Shown: positions 7,971-17,056, numbered from the stretch's first letter. The stretch is 64,000 bases of DNA from Asticcacaulis sp. AND118 (GCF_020535245.1 NZ_CP084911.1:659001-723000); one strand, 5' to 3'. Made by a program: numbers and translations. Notes: generated by a model not told the origin, from the letters alone.

Positions 7971-9118
7971 GACAAGACCTCCTGCGCGCGAATTTTCATC
8001 GCCTGGGCAATACCCACCCAGCTTGCCAGCGCACATATCAGAGCCAGAAACACAAACAGCGTCCCCAGATCGGCGGGCATCATCGCAACGCGCCTGGGGA
8101 AGAGGGGGAACAGAAGATTGGCGATGATGAGCGCCAGTCCAAAACCTGAAAGCCCTATCAGAGCCGCTTCCTGAGCGATCATGTTGATGATAACGCTGTC
8201 GCGCGCGCCAATCAGCTTCAGCAAGGCGATCTGGTTGCGTTTTTCCATCGTCAAGGTGTAGATGATCAGCGAAACGACGATCGCTGTGACGACCAGCAGA
8301 ACCCCCGTGAAGGCCAGTATCTGGGTTCTCAGCCTCGCCAGCCGCTTATTGAGCAGAAGGTCACGTTGTTCGTTTTGTGTGATGACGTTGACGTCCCCCC
8401 AACGCATGGCGCTGGCGCGGACCGTTTCCAGCGACGCCCCCGGCGAAAGCGTTATAAGGACAGCCGCGATCTTGCTGTCCTGCGATACGGAGCCCTGCGT
8501 GGCGATAGTTCCGGTCTTTGCCCGTGCCAGCAAAACCTGTTCGCTCGTACGCGTCGATGCAATTGCGGTCGCGTCATTGATGGTGACGAACACCATGCCG
8601 TCGCCGGACGGGTCCACCATGCCACGCGTTGTTCCGACTATGGTAAAGTCATCCTTCCCCAGACGCACCTTCGCGCCGAGGCTCAGGCCGGTGGCCGCGT
8701 CGGCGATCGCTTCGAAATGGCCGCTTTGAATATACCGTCCGTTCGTCAAAGCGAACCACTCACCGCTGTCGGTGGGATAGTCAAGGCCGGTGATTGAGGC
8801 CCTCAACGACTTGCCCTCATGCGCAAACTGCTGACTGAACTGAACAAATCGCCGGACTTTTTCAACACCCGTAAGTCCGGCAGCCCGCTGGTCGATGTGT
8901 GACGCAATCGATGACGATTCGGCAAATGGACCGTCACGTTCGCCCTGAACGATCCATAAATCCGCCCCGACCTTATTGATCACCAGAAGGGCATCTTCAA
9001 CGATGCCGCGATAGACGCCGATCATACCGATAGCCGCCATAAGCAGAAACCCGATCCCGGCGGCGGTCAGAAGGAAACGGGCAAGATTTTGTTTTACGTC
9101 CTTGTACGCGAGGTTCAC
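7967..9118 (-). CDS. FtsX/MacB-like ABC transporter permease (DevC type)
   Basis: 383 residues, the size of DevC-type permeases. One N-terminal membrane segment (about 15-37) precedes a MacB-like periplasmic core of about 230 residues. Three C-terminal segments follow (about 270-295, 315-340 and 350-372), with the coupling helix sequence MEKRNQIALLKLIGA, which is characteristic of the FtsX domain. The start ATG overlaps the adaptor stop by four bases, and its own stop overlaps the ATPase TTG start, so translation of all three is coupled. It is a mechanotransmission permease for tripartite export of a lipid, peptide or toxic compound rather than a classical channel. Confidence 0.9.
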   Translation of the reverse strand: MNLAYKDVKQNLARFLLTAAGIGFLLMAAIGMIGVYRGIVEDALLVINKVGADLWIVQGERDGPFAESSSIASHIDQRAAGLTGVEKVRRFVQFSQQFAHEGKSLRASITGLDYPTDSGEWFALTNGRYIQSGHFEAIADAATGLSLGAKVRLGKDDFTIVGTTRGMVDPSGDGMVFVTINDATAIASTRTSEQVLLARAKTGTIATQGSVSQDSKIAAVLITLSPGASLETVRASAMRWGDVNVITQNEQRDLLLNKRLARLRTQILAFTGVLLVVTAIVVSLIIYTLTMEKRNQIALLKLIGARDSVIINMIAQEAALIGLSGFGLALIIANLLFPLFPRRVAMMPADLGTLFVFLALICALASWVGIAQAMKIRAQEVLS

Positions 9119-10326
9119 GACTTGCGCCCCGTCTCAACGGGCATGAAGTCGTAAACGTCACGGGTTCCGCAGATGACGTGACTGGCGCTAAGGCCACCTC
9201 TAATCATGATCCGGTCGAGTGAACTGGGCCCCAGAGTCACGGGTTGCCAGTAGGCGCGTCTGGCGCGGACGGCCCAAACGCCGGCCGTTCCTTTCCGCCT
9301 GACGATACAGCCCAGTGGAACGGACATGGCGTTTGCCATTTGCCCTGTAACTATACTGACCGTTGCTCTCTGGTTCATAGCCCAGTTATCGGGCAAGTTT
9401 GCTGGAACAATATCCGCCGTAAACTCTCGGGTTTCCGGGTCAACGTCACGGCTAATGCGTAACACCTTGCCGGAAAAACTGGTTCCCGGAGAAAAACCGA
9501 AATAAATCTGTGCCTTGTCGCCGGGCTTAACGGCGCTGATGGCCGTTTCATCAAACCGGACGTTCAAGACGAGGGTTTGGGGGCTGACGATTTCAAAGAC
9601 TTTGTCACTTGGCGTCAAAAGGTCGCCGGGGTTCAGATTGCGACTTGTTATAATGCCGTCAAAAGGTGCCCGTATTTCAGCCATGCCCAGTACGGCCTGG
9701 CTTGCCTGCGATTGCGCCGATGCGGTTTCCACCTGTGCAACGGCTTGCTGAACAGCCTGACGGCGGGCCGCAACCTCAGCCTCGGCACTGCGCAAGGAGG
9801 CCAGAGCCTGGTCATAATTCGCCTGAGAAACCCATCCTTGTTTAAATAACGCAGCCTGCCGGTTGAAATTCCCCTGATCATGGATCAGGCCCGCCTCGGC
9901 GCTTGCCAAAGCGGCGCGTGCCTGCATTTCACCGCTGCTGGCAGCATGGACAGCTGACGTGGAAGCCAGAGCCTGGGCCTGCAGATCCGCTTGCTCTACG
10001 GTGGCCAGGACTTGCCCGGCAACGACATGATCGTTCAGATCAACTCGGACCGACGTCAACCGGCCGGAAACTTTGGAACCCAGATCGGCTTTGGTCAGAG
10101 CATTCAGCGTGGCGGGTCCGCTCAGATAGGTTTGAAAGAGACCCGACTCCACGGCCGAAAGGGAAACGGAGCGAGGCACCATATAGCGCCAACTGACACA
10201 CATCAGCATGGCGGCAAGCACGAGGCCGCCTCCGATCATCCATTTTCGAGCCGCTCTCTGGGGTCTGGATTTTGGCCGCTCAAGATTGAGAGACGGCGCG
10301 GCTGAGGGATGCGGAGTTTCGAGCAT
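9115..10326 (-). CDS. HlyD/MacA-family periplasmic adaptor (membrane fusion) protein
   Basis: 403 residues from ATG 10326. A cytoplasmic start is followed by a membrane anchor at about residues 30-48 (MIGGGLVLAAMLMC), then the first lipoyl half (LGSKVSGRLTSVRVDLNDHV). A long Ala/Gln-rich coiled-coil hairpin (about 120-215) comes next, then the second lipoyl half (AEIRAPFDGIITSRNLNPGD) and a beta-barrel domain. This is the standard membrane-fusion-protein order. It links the ABC permease to an outer-membrane TolC-like channel, which is not encoded here. It is the first gene of the operon. The upstream CpxP-like gene ends 91 bases earlier on the same strand, so export may be wired to that stress module. 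Confidence 0.88.
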   Translation of the reverse strand: MLETPHPSAAPSLNLERPKSRPQRAARKWMIGGGLVLAAMLMCVSWRYMVPRSVSLSAVESGLFQTYLSGPATLNALTKADLGSKVSGRLTSVRVDLNDHVVAGQVLATVEQADLQAQALASTSAVHAASSGEMQARAALASAEAGLIHDQGNFNRQAALFKQGWVSQANYDQALASLRSAEAEVAARRQAVQQAVAQVETASAQSQASQAVLGMAEIRAPFDGIITSRNLNPGDLLTPSDKVFEIVSPQTLVLNVRFDETAISAVKPGDKAQIYFGFSPGTSFSGKVLRISRDVDPETREFTADIVPANLPDNWAMNQRATVSIVTGQMANAMSVPLGCIVRRKGTAGVWAVRARRAYWQPVTLGPSSLDRIMIRGGLSASHVICGTRDVYDFMPVETGRKS

Positions 10327-10417
10327 GGCACTTTGACAAGGAACGACGACCGGATGATCCGGCCGCAGGGATCCATGATACGCCCCCGCAGCGCCTATCT
10401 GACGGCGAAACCCGATC

Positions 10418-10885
10418 TTAGTTGGGATTTCCCGCATTATCGCCGGTACGAGGGCTGGTTTGTCTTGCAGGTGCGGCGCTTAAAAGCCCGCGGCGGCCCT
10501 GCGGGCTCATGTGTTCTACGCCTTCCAGCATCGCATCAACCATCAACCCCGTCATCTCCGAGCGGGCGGCCTTTGCCGTCGCGGCCTCACGGCGGAGCGC
10601 CGGAACATCAAGGTCCGGCTGAGCAACGATGGTGATCGCGCGGCGCAGAGATCTCCTGTAGTTTTGCCTCGCGTCTTCAATCTGGGTCTTTCGGCTCGCA
10701 AACGCGCGCTCCATAGCCAAGCGATCCTGCCCTTGCAGCGGCGCGAGCACGGCTTGTTCAATCTGCTCCGGGGTGGCGAACGGTGGCGGCATCTTATGCC
10801 GTATCCACAGGGTTGCGCCGCAGGCGATCAAAAAGACATTGAGACCAAGGGACAGACTGAGGATCAGGGTTTTATAGCGTTTCAT
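10418..10885 (-). CDS. CpxP/CnrR-like periplasmic metal or stress sensor
   Basis: 155 residues: an N-terminal membrane anchor (about 7-27), then a helical periplasmic domain rich in Arg, Glu and Gln (ATPEQIEQAV... FASRKTQIEDARQNYRRSLRRAI). This resembles the heavy-metal-resistance/CpxP-like family, which senses metal or misfolded protein. The start overlaps the upstream gene stop in ATGA and has GGGAG 7 bases before it. In Caulobacterales such genes commonly follow an ECF sigma factor and a short anti-sigma protein, the arrangement seen here, except that the sigma gene is internally deleted. Confidence 0.72.
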   Translation of the reverse strand: MKRYKTLILSLSLGLNVFLIACGATLWIRHKMPPPFATPEQIEQAVLAPLQGQDRLAMERAFASRKTQIEDARQNYRRSLRRAITIVAQPDLDVPALRREAATAKAARSEMTGLMVDAMLEGVEHMSPQGRRGLLSAAPARQTSPRTGDNAGNPN

Positions 10886-11328
10886 GGTAAAACTCCCAGG
10901 CTGAGACCGAGATCCATGGGTTCAATCTCGAAGGCGGCGGCCAGTATCGACGTGTTTGCAACAGAACGCGACGTCTCTCCTAAAGGCAGGGCCAGGGCGA
11001 AAAGGACGCCAGCAATGGCTGCGGTCGGATACGCCACGGCGGGCCAGAGGGTTTGCCGGAGCGGGCAGGACCATGCGAAGCGCTTCGCGCTAACCTGATC
11101 AAGCGCGTCAAAAAGGGCCGCTTCCATCCTTATGGTCTGAGGCGCCGTCGGATGGCTGAAGCCCGCCACGCTGAACAAATCGTCAAGACCTTGCTCGGCG
11201 GCCAAGTATGCCTGCAACCCAGGGACCCGGTCCAGGCACAGTCTGGCGGGACCTTGCACAGCCTCAGGCCAGCGATCGATATTGCCACCAAACGCCTGAG
11301 CCATGTCGATGAATTCATCCTCGGTCAT
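10882..11328 (-). CDS. putative anti-sigma-like single-pass membrane protein
   Basis: 148 residues starting MTEDEFIDMAQAFGGNIDRWP, a conserved opening of short alphaproteobacterial proteins encoded between ECF sigma factors and CpxP-like proteins. A cytoplasmic N-terminal half of about 85 residues is followed by one membrane segment (VAYPTAAIAGVLFALALPL). No zinc-binding HxxxCxxC is visible. The start ATG overlaps the sigma stop in ATGA (an in-frame ATG 12 bases upstream is less likely), and its stop overlaps the CpxP-like start. It would hold the sigma factor at the membrane, but the sigma factor here is truncated, so the system may be silent or redirected to another sigma factor. Confidence 0.6.
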   Translation of the reverse strand: MTEDEFIDMAQAFGGNIDRWPEAVQGPARLCLDRVPGLQAYLAAEQGLDDLFSVAGFSHPTAPQTIRMEAALFDALDQVSAKRFAWSCPLRQTLWPAVAYPTAAIAGVLFALALPLGETSRSVANTSILAAAFEIEPMDLGLSLGVLP

Positions 11329-11576
11329 TTGAACTCCCATTCGCTATCCATCACTTTCGCTTTTAACGCCGTCCGGGCTCTGGCGAGCAACTGTTGGAAT
11401 GCGACATCATTTGTTTCCATAATGTCTGCGGCCTCGCGGCTCGAAAAAACGTTGCGGGCAACGCGCAGAGCCTGGGGCATCGCGGATCGGGTTAATTGAC
11501 GAAAGGCCTTTTCGTCACCTGACGCGGCAAGTTGCATCAGGCGCTCCTCTACCCCTAGATCTGGCGAAAAACTCAT
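11325..11576 (-). pseudogene. ECF sigma factor with large internal deletion
   Basis: 83 codons where about 170-190 are expected. Residues 8-47 (ERLMQLAASGDEKAFRQL... ALRVARNVFSS) match sigma region 2.1. Residues 48-72 (REAADIMETNDVAFQQLLARARTALKA) match the end of region 4.2, including the HTH tail that normally reads EAA-x-x-L-x-x-S-x-x-A-x-x-S-L-L-x-R-A-R. The promoter-melting part (2.3-2.4), the linker and region 4.1 are missing, without a frame break. Both flanking segments normally contain an EA-x-D-I-like motif, so deletion between short homologies is a possible cause. It could not recognise a promoter alone, though it might still bind the anti-sigma protein. It could also be a maintained miniature protein. 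Confidence 0.7.
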
Positions 11577-11607
11577 TGCGCCCGAGAGCCTTCCTTATTG
11601 GCAGAGT

Positions 11608-11623
11608 ATCGTCTTGATACGAT
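11608..11623. repeat. inverted repeat upstream of the deleted sigma gene
   Basis: ATCGT-CTTGAT-ACGAT, a perfect 5-6-5 inverted repeat about 32 bases upstream of the sigma-remnant start. It is a possible operator or a chance repeat; no promoter hexamers are clear beside it. Confidence 0.25.
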
Positions 11624-11840
11624 GCGATCGCGAGAAACTGACGCCTAAATATTGTCTGACTGTTGATTTCCGCTGAGAGTGACCGGCTCGATAGGCTAAG
11701 GGTTGCGGACGCACACTTGGACTGTCAAATCACATCCAAAACCTATTCCTTTCGCGCACAATATACGCATACGCTTCATCTTAACTGTTGGGGTGGCCTC
11801 AGCTGTGATCCACCGATCCATGGCATCCATGTCCTTGGCC

Positions 11841-12125
11841 TCAGCGAGCCGATCCGCCGCGACCGCCACCGAGGGGAACCGTGGCGACAAACGCCGTATC
11901 AACAAGCAGTTCCAGAGCGCGGGCGACTTCGGGAAGAACGATCCGTTCGGAATCGCCTTCAAAGAGCAGGATGAAGCGCGCGAAATGGAGATCGGGATAA
12001 CCGTTCGCAGCGCGTGTGACCCCTAACAGCTTCGGAAGGGCGTGCAAAAGCGCGCTCTTGCCGGCCGCATTGGACGCGCCGATGAAGTCGTGGTCTCGAT
12101 CCGTTTCCAAGCCGAATAGGGCCAA
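11841..12125 (-). pseudogene. relic of an OLD-family ATP-dependent endonuclease
   Basis: 94 codons that join two pieces of a normally 550-700-residue protein. Residues 14-31 carry a Walker A-like GASNAAGKSALLHALP as in OLD/RecF-type ATPases. Residues 45-88 (FARFILLFEGDSERIVLPEVARA... FVATVPLGG) match the start of the TOPRIM nuclease domain, with its conserved Glu in EGDSE. The ABC signature and Walker B region between them are gone, the frame runs out directly after the first TOPRIM strands, and the piece before Walker A seems to lie in another frame (to about 12162). Intact OLD proteins are DNA nucleases, some of them anti-phage. This one must be inactive. Confidence 0.6.
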
Positions 12126-12188
12126 GAGAAGATATCTTGGCCCCGCACTTGGATTGATACATTCAGCGAGATTCGCAGGTGTCCTCGC

Positions 12189-13271
12189 TCAGACGAGTGT
12201 CTCAGTGAAGAACGCCGTCAGCTTGTCGAACGGAATAATGTCGAGCCGATCATAAAGATCGACGTGGCTGGCGCCCGGAATAATCAGCAGTTCCTTCGGT
12301 TCCGCCGCCGCCGCATACGCGGTTTCACTAAAGTAACGCGAATGCGCTTTCTCACCGTGGACGAGGAGCACCGGACGTGGCGATATCTCCTTAATGTATG
12401 AAAGCAGCGGCATATTCATAAAGGATAGGGGCGTGGTGATCGTCCAGGCATTCCCGGAATTTACGGCTCGCGCGTGATAACCTCGTCGCGTCATGTAGTA
12501 GTCATGGTAATCGACCATAAATTGCGGTTCGCCGCCCTTGAGCTTATTGTAGGCGGGTTGGAAGGCGGGCATCCCCGTTTCGGCGTCTGCCCAACGTTGG
12601 CGGCTTAGGTGTTCAAGCGTTTGCGTTCGCTGCTCCAGCGTCACACTATCGTTGTAACCTTTCGACATAACGCGCGTCATATCGTACATGGTGCTGGCCA
12701 CCACGGCCTTGACGCGCTTGTCCACGGCGGCGGCATTGAGCGCCATGCCGCCCCATCCGCAGATGCCGATGACGCCGATCCGTTCGCGATCGACGGCGGG
12801 ATGCAGCCCCAGGAAATCCACAGCAGCGCTGAAGTCCTCGGTATTGATATCCGGGGACGCCACATTGCGAGGCTCGCCGCTGCTCTCGCCCGTGAAGGAC
12901 GGATCGAACGCAAGCGTCGCAAATCCGCGTTCGGCCATGGTCTGGGCGTACAGCCCGGAGGATTGCTCCTTTACCGCGCCAAACGGACCACTGACGGCAA
13001 TCGCGGCCAGCTTATCAGTTCCACGAGTCTTGGGCAGATAGAGATCGCCGACAAGGGTGAGGCCATAACGAGTCTTGAACGTGACCTTCTGGTGATCGAC
13101 CTGGTTACTGCGAGGGAAAACCTTATCCCAGTCTTGTGACATAGTTTGAGCCTTTGCGGTTGTAGCCATAATAGAAGTGGCCGCGGCGATGACGACGCCT
13201 GCTGCGGAAGCTTGCAGGAGGCGACGCCGGCTAGAAATTGCGGGGTTATCGTAACGGGTGTGTTCGGACAT
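12189..13271 (-). CDS. TAT-exported alpha/beta hydrolase with Cys nucleophile motif
   Basis: 360 residues. The N-terminus carries a twin-arginine signal (SRRRLLQASAAG, cleavage near AKA at about 41). The core is an alpha/beta hydrolase of the YcjY/dienelactone-hydrolase-like group: oxyanion region AVSGPFGAVKE, nucleophile elbow GICGWGG with Cys171 where most esterases have Ser, then VLLVHGEKAHS and a C-terminal GASHVDLYD supplying the catalytic His. It probably hydrolyses an ester or lactone outside the cytoplasm. GAGGAAAC sits just before the ATG. The LysR gene upstream on the same strand is a likely regulator. Confidence 0.8.
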   Translation of the reverse strand: MSEHTRYDNPAISSRRRLLQASAAGVVIAAATSIMATTAKAQTMSQDWDKVFPRSNQVDHQKVTFKTRYGLTLVGDLYLPKTRGTDKLAAIAVSGPFGAVKEQSSGLYAQTMAERGFATLAFDPSFTGESSGEPRNVASPDINTEDFSAAVDFLGLHPAVDRERIGVIGICGWGGMALNAAAVDKRVKAVVASTMYDMTRVMSKGYNDSVTLEQRTQTLEHLSRQRWADAETGMPAFQPAYNKLKGGEPQFMVDYHDYYMTRRGYHARAVNSGNAWTITTPLSFMNMPLLSYIKEISPRPVLLVHGEKAHSRYFSETAYAAAAEPKELLIIPGASHVDLYDRLDIIPFDKLTAFFTETLV

Positions 13272-13507
13272 GTTTCCTCAGGTGAACGGGGTGCTTAGTG
13301 TGGGTTAAAGGGATGGGCGTCAGCGCGCTGCCCGCTTTGCGGCAATGCCGTCTATGACTGGAGCCTTGGTGTTGGAGCTATCGAACGTGCTAACTCGTCA
13401 TCGAAAAGGACACTGGACGCGTCCTTGATGAAGATAATCAGGTTGCATCCGTCGAATAAGCGGCCAATAGCTTGATGCGCCAGTGAATCAAATTCATCGC
13501 TGTGCCT
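13272..13507. other. gene-free gap between LysR gene and hydrolase
   Basis: 236 bases without a supportable gene. It should contain the hydrolase promoter on the minus strand. I see no clear hexamers, palindromes or terminator. Confidence 0.4.
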
Positions 13508-14416
13508 TCACAGCCCCAGCGGCTGGAGTTCCCGGATAATGTCTATCAACAGACGCAATCCCGTGGGCACCTGATGGCGCCCGGAATAGTACATATGCAG
13601 TCCAGGACCCAAGGGGGCCCAATCATCGAGCACGCGGACCAGTTCCCCCCTCTGGACGTAGGGGATTACCGTCGGCTCTGGCAGGTAGGCCAGCCCGCCG
13701 CCCCGACTCACCAGTTGAAGTGTGAACTGCGTATTGTCGATCGTGATTGGGCCGGGGACATCAAGCGCGATTTCCCGACCCTTGCCTTCAAGTTCCCAAT
13801 CATAGCGTCCGCCATTGCCAAGTCGAATTCTGACGCCCTGATGCGAGAGCAGGTCTTCGGGGACTTTCGGTATGCCAGTCTTTTCTAGGTATTTGGGAGA
13901 CCCAACGACAACCCACCGAACATCGGCGGACAGGCGCCGGGCGATCATGTCGTCGGGGACGGTGCCGCCCCACCTGATGCCAGCGTCGAACCCTTCGCCG
14001 ACAATGTCGACCATGCGGTTCGAGACACTGACTTCGAGTTCGACGGCGGGATAGCGCTTGAAGAATATAGGCAACACAGGGGCGAGGAGTAAGGTGCTCG
14101 CCTCTTCCAGCACATTGAGCCTTATTCGACCTGCAGGCTCTGCGCGGAAACGATTCAATCCCTCCACAGCCAAGCCAATGGCTTGAAAGGGCTCGCTAAT
14201 GGAAGCGAAGAGCTCTTCGCCGGCGGCGGTGAGCGTCACGCTACGGCTGGTCCGATTCAATAGCCGGACGCCAAGGCGTGCCTCCAATCCCTTCAGTGAG
14301 TGACTCAGCGCCGACGCGGTGACACCTTGCTCAAGACCGGCGAGGCGAAAGTTCCCATGTCTGGCTATCGCAAGGAAATGGCTGAAATCCAGGAGGTCAG
14401 AACGGTTGATTTGCAT
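13508..14416 (-). CDS. LysR-family transcriptional regulator
   Basis: 302 residues with the LysR plan. An N-terminal winged HTH (residues 1-62: DLLDFSHFLAIARHGNFRLAGLEQGVTASALSHSLKGLEARLGVRLLNR) is followed by a linker helix and a periplasmic-binding-like effector domain (RIRLNVLEEASTLLLAPVLPIF onward). It belongs to the group close to AaeR/DmlR-like regulators judged by the RLGVRLLNRTSRSVTLTAAG signature. The effector is unknown. It lies upstream of, and on the same strand as, the TAT-exported hydrolase. The 5' region contains short inverted repeats that could be its own binding site. Confidence 0.88.
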   Translation of the reverse strand: MQINRSDLLDFSHFLAIARHGNFRLAGLEQGVTASALSHSLKGLEARLGVRLLNRTSRSVTLTAAGEELFASISEPFQAIGLAVEGLNRFRAEPAGRIRLNVLEEASTLLLAPVLPIFFKRYPAVELEVSVSNRMVDIVGEGFDAGIRWGGTVPDDMIARRLSADVRWVVVGSPKYLEKTGIPKVPEDLLSHQGVRIRLGNGGRYDWELEGKGREIALDVPGPITIDNTQFTLQLVSRGGGLAYLPEPTVIPYVQRGELVRVLDDWAPLGPGLHMYYSGRHQVPTGLRLLIDIIRELQPLGL

Positions 14417-14804
14417 AGTGGGAGTATGGCGTACCGATGAGTGTACCTCAATAGGGGGCGCTCAAGCGTTAACTACATGCCGCCCGGGGCCGGTATCTCT
14501 TCGTTGTTGTTAACATCTTGTGACGTTTCGACTCGGCCCGAAAATGTAAGAATCACAGTCCGGATATGGAGAAAAGGCCAGCTATTTTCCGGCACGAGGA
14601 TCCAAAAATTCACGTGCCGCGCTGGAATCAAGCTTGTCGGCAGCCTTGACCATTCTGATTGCTATGTGAAGGGGGGGCGATCCTGGTGTCCGGACCCTAA
14701 AGGGTATGGGCCTGGAGCCTATTCAGACGTTCGTTTTTATCGAGATATTATTGCCGGAACGAAGTTCGACTCCGTCAAAGCCCTTTACACTTTACGGCAC
14801 GTCG
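14417..14804. other. gene-free stretch with LysR-side inverted repeats
   Basis: 388 bases between the LysR start and the GH74 stop. Close to the LysR start are GTAC-N8-GTAC (14431-14446) and the overlapping TGAG-TGTAC-CTCA (14438-14450), imperfect dyads of the kind LysR proteins use for autoregulation. The rest shows nothing recognisable: open frames are present but without ribosome sites or domain resemblance. No terminator with a T-run is visible for the GH74 operon. Confidence 0.4.
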
Positions 14805-16985
14805 CTACGGCATATCGCTCTGGTTTGTCGGTTTGCCGACCAGGGTCCCGCGTCCGTCGGGTGAGATGTACAGCACACCAAATTCCCGCGGGTCGCCGGC
14901 AATGGCCCGCATCCGCCCGAAGCGCGTGGCGTCGGTATTGATCCGTACCCACGACTGCCCCTTGTCGGTCGAACGCCACAGGCCTTCCTCGCCGTTCACC
15001 TTGCCCCATATAAAAACCGTGGGGTAGGTCGCGCCGGGGGCGGCCTTGCCGAAGGTCACCTGCCAGGCCGCATCGACGCCGTTCAGAGGCGCAGAGGCCT
15101 GACGGCCATTGATGTGGATGAGCCTGTCCCCGGCCGCCAGCCACAGTTCGCCCGCCTTGCCCGGCACGGCGCGTAGCTGTCCGCCCTCGGACGGCGACAG
15201 GGTGAGCAGCGTCCGGAAGGTCGCGCCGTGGTCGTCGCTGATCAGCACCGTACCCGTTCGGCGATCCCAGCCGTAAAAGACACCGTCCCTGACCGTATCG
15301 GCAATGGCTTCCTGTCCCTTCTCGGCCTTTGGCCAGCCTCTCGATACCGCCCAGCTCCTGCCGAGGTCCGGGGAAGCGTATGCCGGTTCCCCCTCCGGCA
15401 CCCAGACCAGCGAGGTCGCGTTGGCGGAAATGACGATCCTGCCCGCCCGGTGGGCGTGCCAGTCGGCGGTGTCGATGGGCTTGGGCACCGAAGACAGGCC
15501 GTGCCAGCTTTGCGAGCCGTCGAAGGAGATGTAGCCGCGCCCGGCCTCGTTATCGACGGAGCGCACGATGACTTTCGGTTTTAAAGCGGCAAAGGCCACC
15601 GACTGATTGGTTTTGTTCATCGGGGTGAAAAAGCCGTTCGTCGGGCTGCGGCTGAAATCGTCGAACGCTGTGCCGCCGACATCGCCCGCCGCCATCAGCA
15701 CACGCGGTCCGTCGGGCGGGCTCTCCAGTCCCAGAACCACCGTCTCTTCCAGATTGGCGTTGGTGAAGTCGAAGCGCACGGCTTCGCCGCGTTCGAGGGC
15801 GGAGAGGTTGCGCGTGCGCCACACGCCGTAGCCGGTGCCGTAGACCAGTTCATCCGTATTGAACGGATTGATCTTCACCGCGTCCATCCAGTGGCCCATA
15901 TCGCGGCGGCTGCCGGCGTCCTCGTCATCGCCGGTCATATAGCTGGCCAGCCACGGATATTCGGTAAAGGCGTGTTCGGCCCTCGGTCCAACGGGTTTCC
16001 AGTTCCGGCCGCCGTCGCGGCTGACATAGAGGTCGTCCTTGCTGGCGTAACGGTTGGAGGTGGAAACGACCAGCACGCCGCCTTGCAGGTCCAGGCCCGA
16101 ATAGCCGAAGGTCACGGTGGCGCCGGGCTTGTCCGGGGAAATGTCGGTCCAGCTTCCGTCCGTGTTCAACCGATACACCGCGCCGTTCTTGACCCCGTGC
16201 GGGCCGAGGCCGTCGGCAAAGGTGACATAGAGATTGCCAGCGTCATCGAGCGCCGCCTGATGCGGGATCAGGGACGGCGAGCCGGGAATCAGGGCGAAGG
16301 TCTTGCCGCCGTCGGTCGAGCGATAGACGCCGCCGCCGGCCGAGCCTTCCCATGCCGAGACATTGGTGCCCGAACCGGCATAGATCACGTCTTGGCCGAA
16401 CAGCAGGAAGGTCACGCCCGCCGGTGCGTAACCCGCGACCTTGCGGAACGAACGTCCGCGATCGGTGCTTTCCCACAGGCCGTCCCTATTGCTGCCGAGC
16501 AGCAGGCGCTCGCCGTTTTTGGGATCGACCACCAGTCGTTCACCCGTGCCGCGCCCCAGGGCATTGCCGCCCAGCCGGAAGGGCAGGGTGGTTTTTTGCC
16601 AGGTTTTACCGCGGTCTTCGGAGCGTATGACGCCCGCCTGCGGCACGGCGTCGGTCAGATAAAGGCCGCAGGTCGAATAGAGCCTATCGGGATTCTGCGG
16701 ATCGACGGCCAGGGCCAGATTGCCTAAGCAGTCCCAGTCGTCGCGCCCGAAGCCGTCCATCAGCGGCACCCAGCGGTCGGTGGTGAAGTCGAGGCGATAG
16801 GACCCGCCGACATCGGTGCGCACATAGAGGCGGTCTTTCGCCTTCGGATGATAAAGGAAGCCGTCGACAAACCCGCCCCCGCCCAGAGGAACCGTCTTCC
16901 AGCTATAGGCGGCCGGCTCGGCTTGAACCGTGAAGGTCGAGGCCGCGATGAATCCAAGGGTCAGGCAGAGGTGTCTGACGTTCAT
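14805..16985 (-). CDS. GH74 xyloglucanase (endo-beta-1,4-glucanase)
   Basis: 726 residues with a signal peptide (to about residue 22) and the two seven-bladed propeller domains of GH74, visible as repeated BNR-like S-x-D-x-G-x-x-W/F motifs (SEDRGKTW, STDRGRSF, STDGGKTF, SRDGGRNW, SDDHGATF, STDKGQSW). The two catalytic aspartates of the family fit Asp58 in VRTDVGGSYR and Asp435 in AAGDVGG. It cleaves the glucan backbone of xyloglucan outside the cytoplasm. CGGAGG stands 5 bases before the ATG. It is the last gene of a minus-strand series (sigma, FecR, TonB receptor, phosphatase), so its expression is probably coupled to receptor occupancy. No alpha-xylosidase lies in the window. Confidence 0.88.
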   Translation of the reverse strand: MNVRHLCLTLGFIAASTFTVQAEPAAYSWKTVPLGGGGFVDGFLYHPKAKDRLYVRTDVGGSYRLDFTTDRWVPLMDGFGRDDWDCLGNLALAVDPQNPDRLYSTCGLYLTDAVPQAGVIRSEDRGKTWQKTTLPFRLGGNALGRGTGERLVVDPKNGERLLLGSNRDGLWESTDRGRSFRKVAGYAPAGVTFLLFGQDVIYAGSGTNVSAWEGSAGGGVYRSTDGGKTFALIPGSPSLIPHQAALDDAGNLYVTFADGLGPHGVKNGAVYRLNTDGSWTDISPDKPGATVTFGYSGLDLQGGVLVVSTSNRYASKDDLYVSRDGGRNWKPVGPRAEHAFTEYPWLASYMTGDDEDAGSRRDMGHWMDAVKINPFNTDELVYGTGYGVWRTRNLSALERGEAVRFDFTNANLEETVVLGLESPPDGPRVLMAAGDVGGTAFDDFSRSPTNGFFTPMNKTNQSVAFAALKPKVIVRSVDNEAGRGYISFDGSQSWHGLSSVPKPIDTADWHAHRAGRIVISANATSLVWVPEGEPAYASPDLGRSWAVSRGWPKAEKGQEAIADTVRDGVFYGWDRRTGTVLISDDHGATFRTLLTLSPSEGGQLRAVPGKAGELWLAAGDRLIHINGRQASAPLNGVDAAWQVTFGKAAPGATYPTVFIWGKVNGEEGLWRSTDKGQSWVRINTDATRFGRMRAIAGDPREFGVLYISPDGRGTLVGKPTNQSDMP

Positions 16986-17056
16986 TCCGGCCTCCGGTTT
17001 TGCTGCGTTTGCGCCTTTCGTAGCTGATCCTGAAGTCCGGTAAAAGTGGTTTCACC

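Noticed and set aside
14441-14941. Plus-strand frame of 166 codons between LysR and GH74
   Set aside because: No ribosome site or domain, and its end overlaps the GH74 gene on the other strand.
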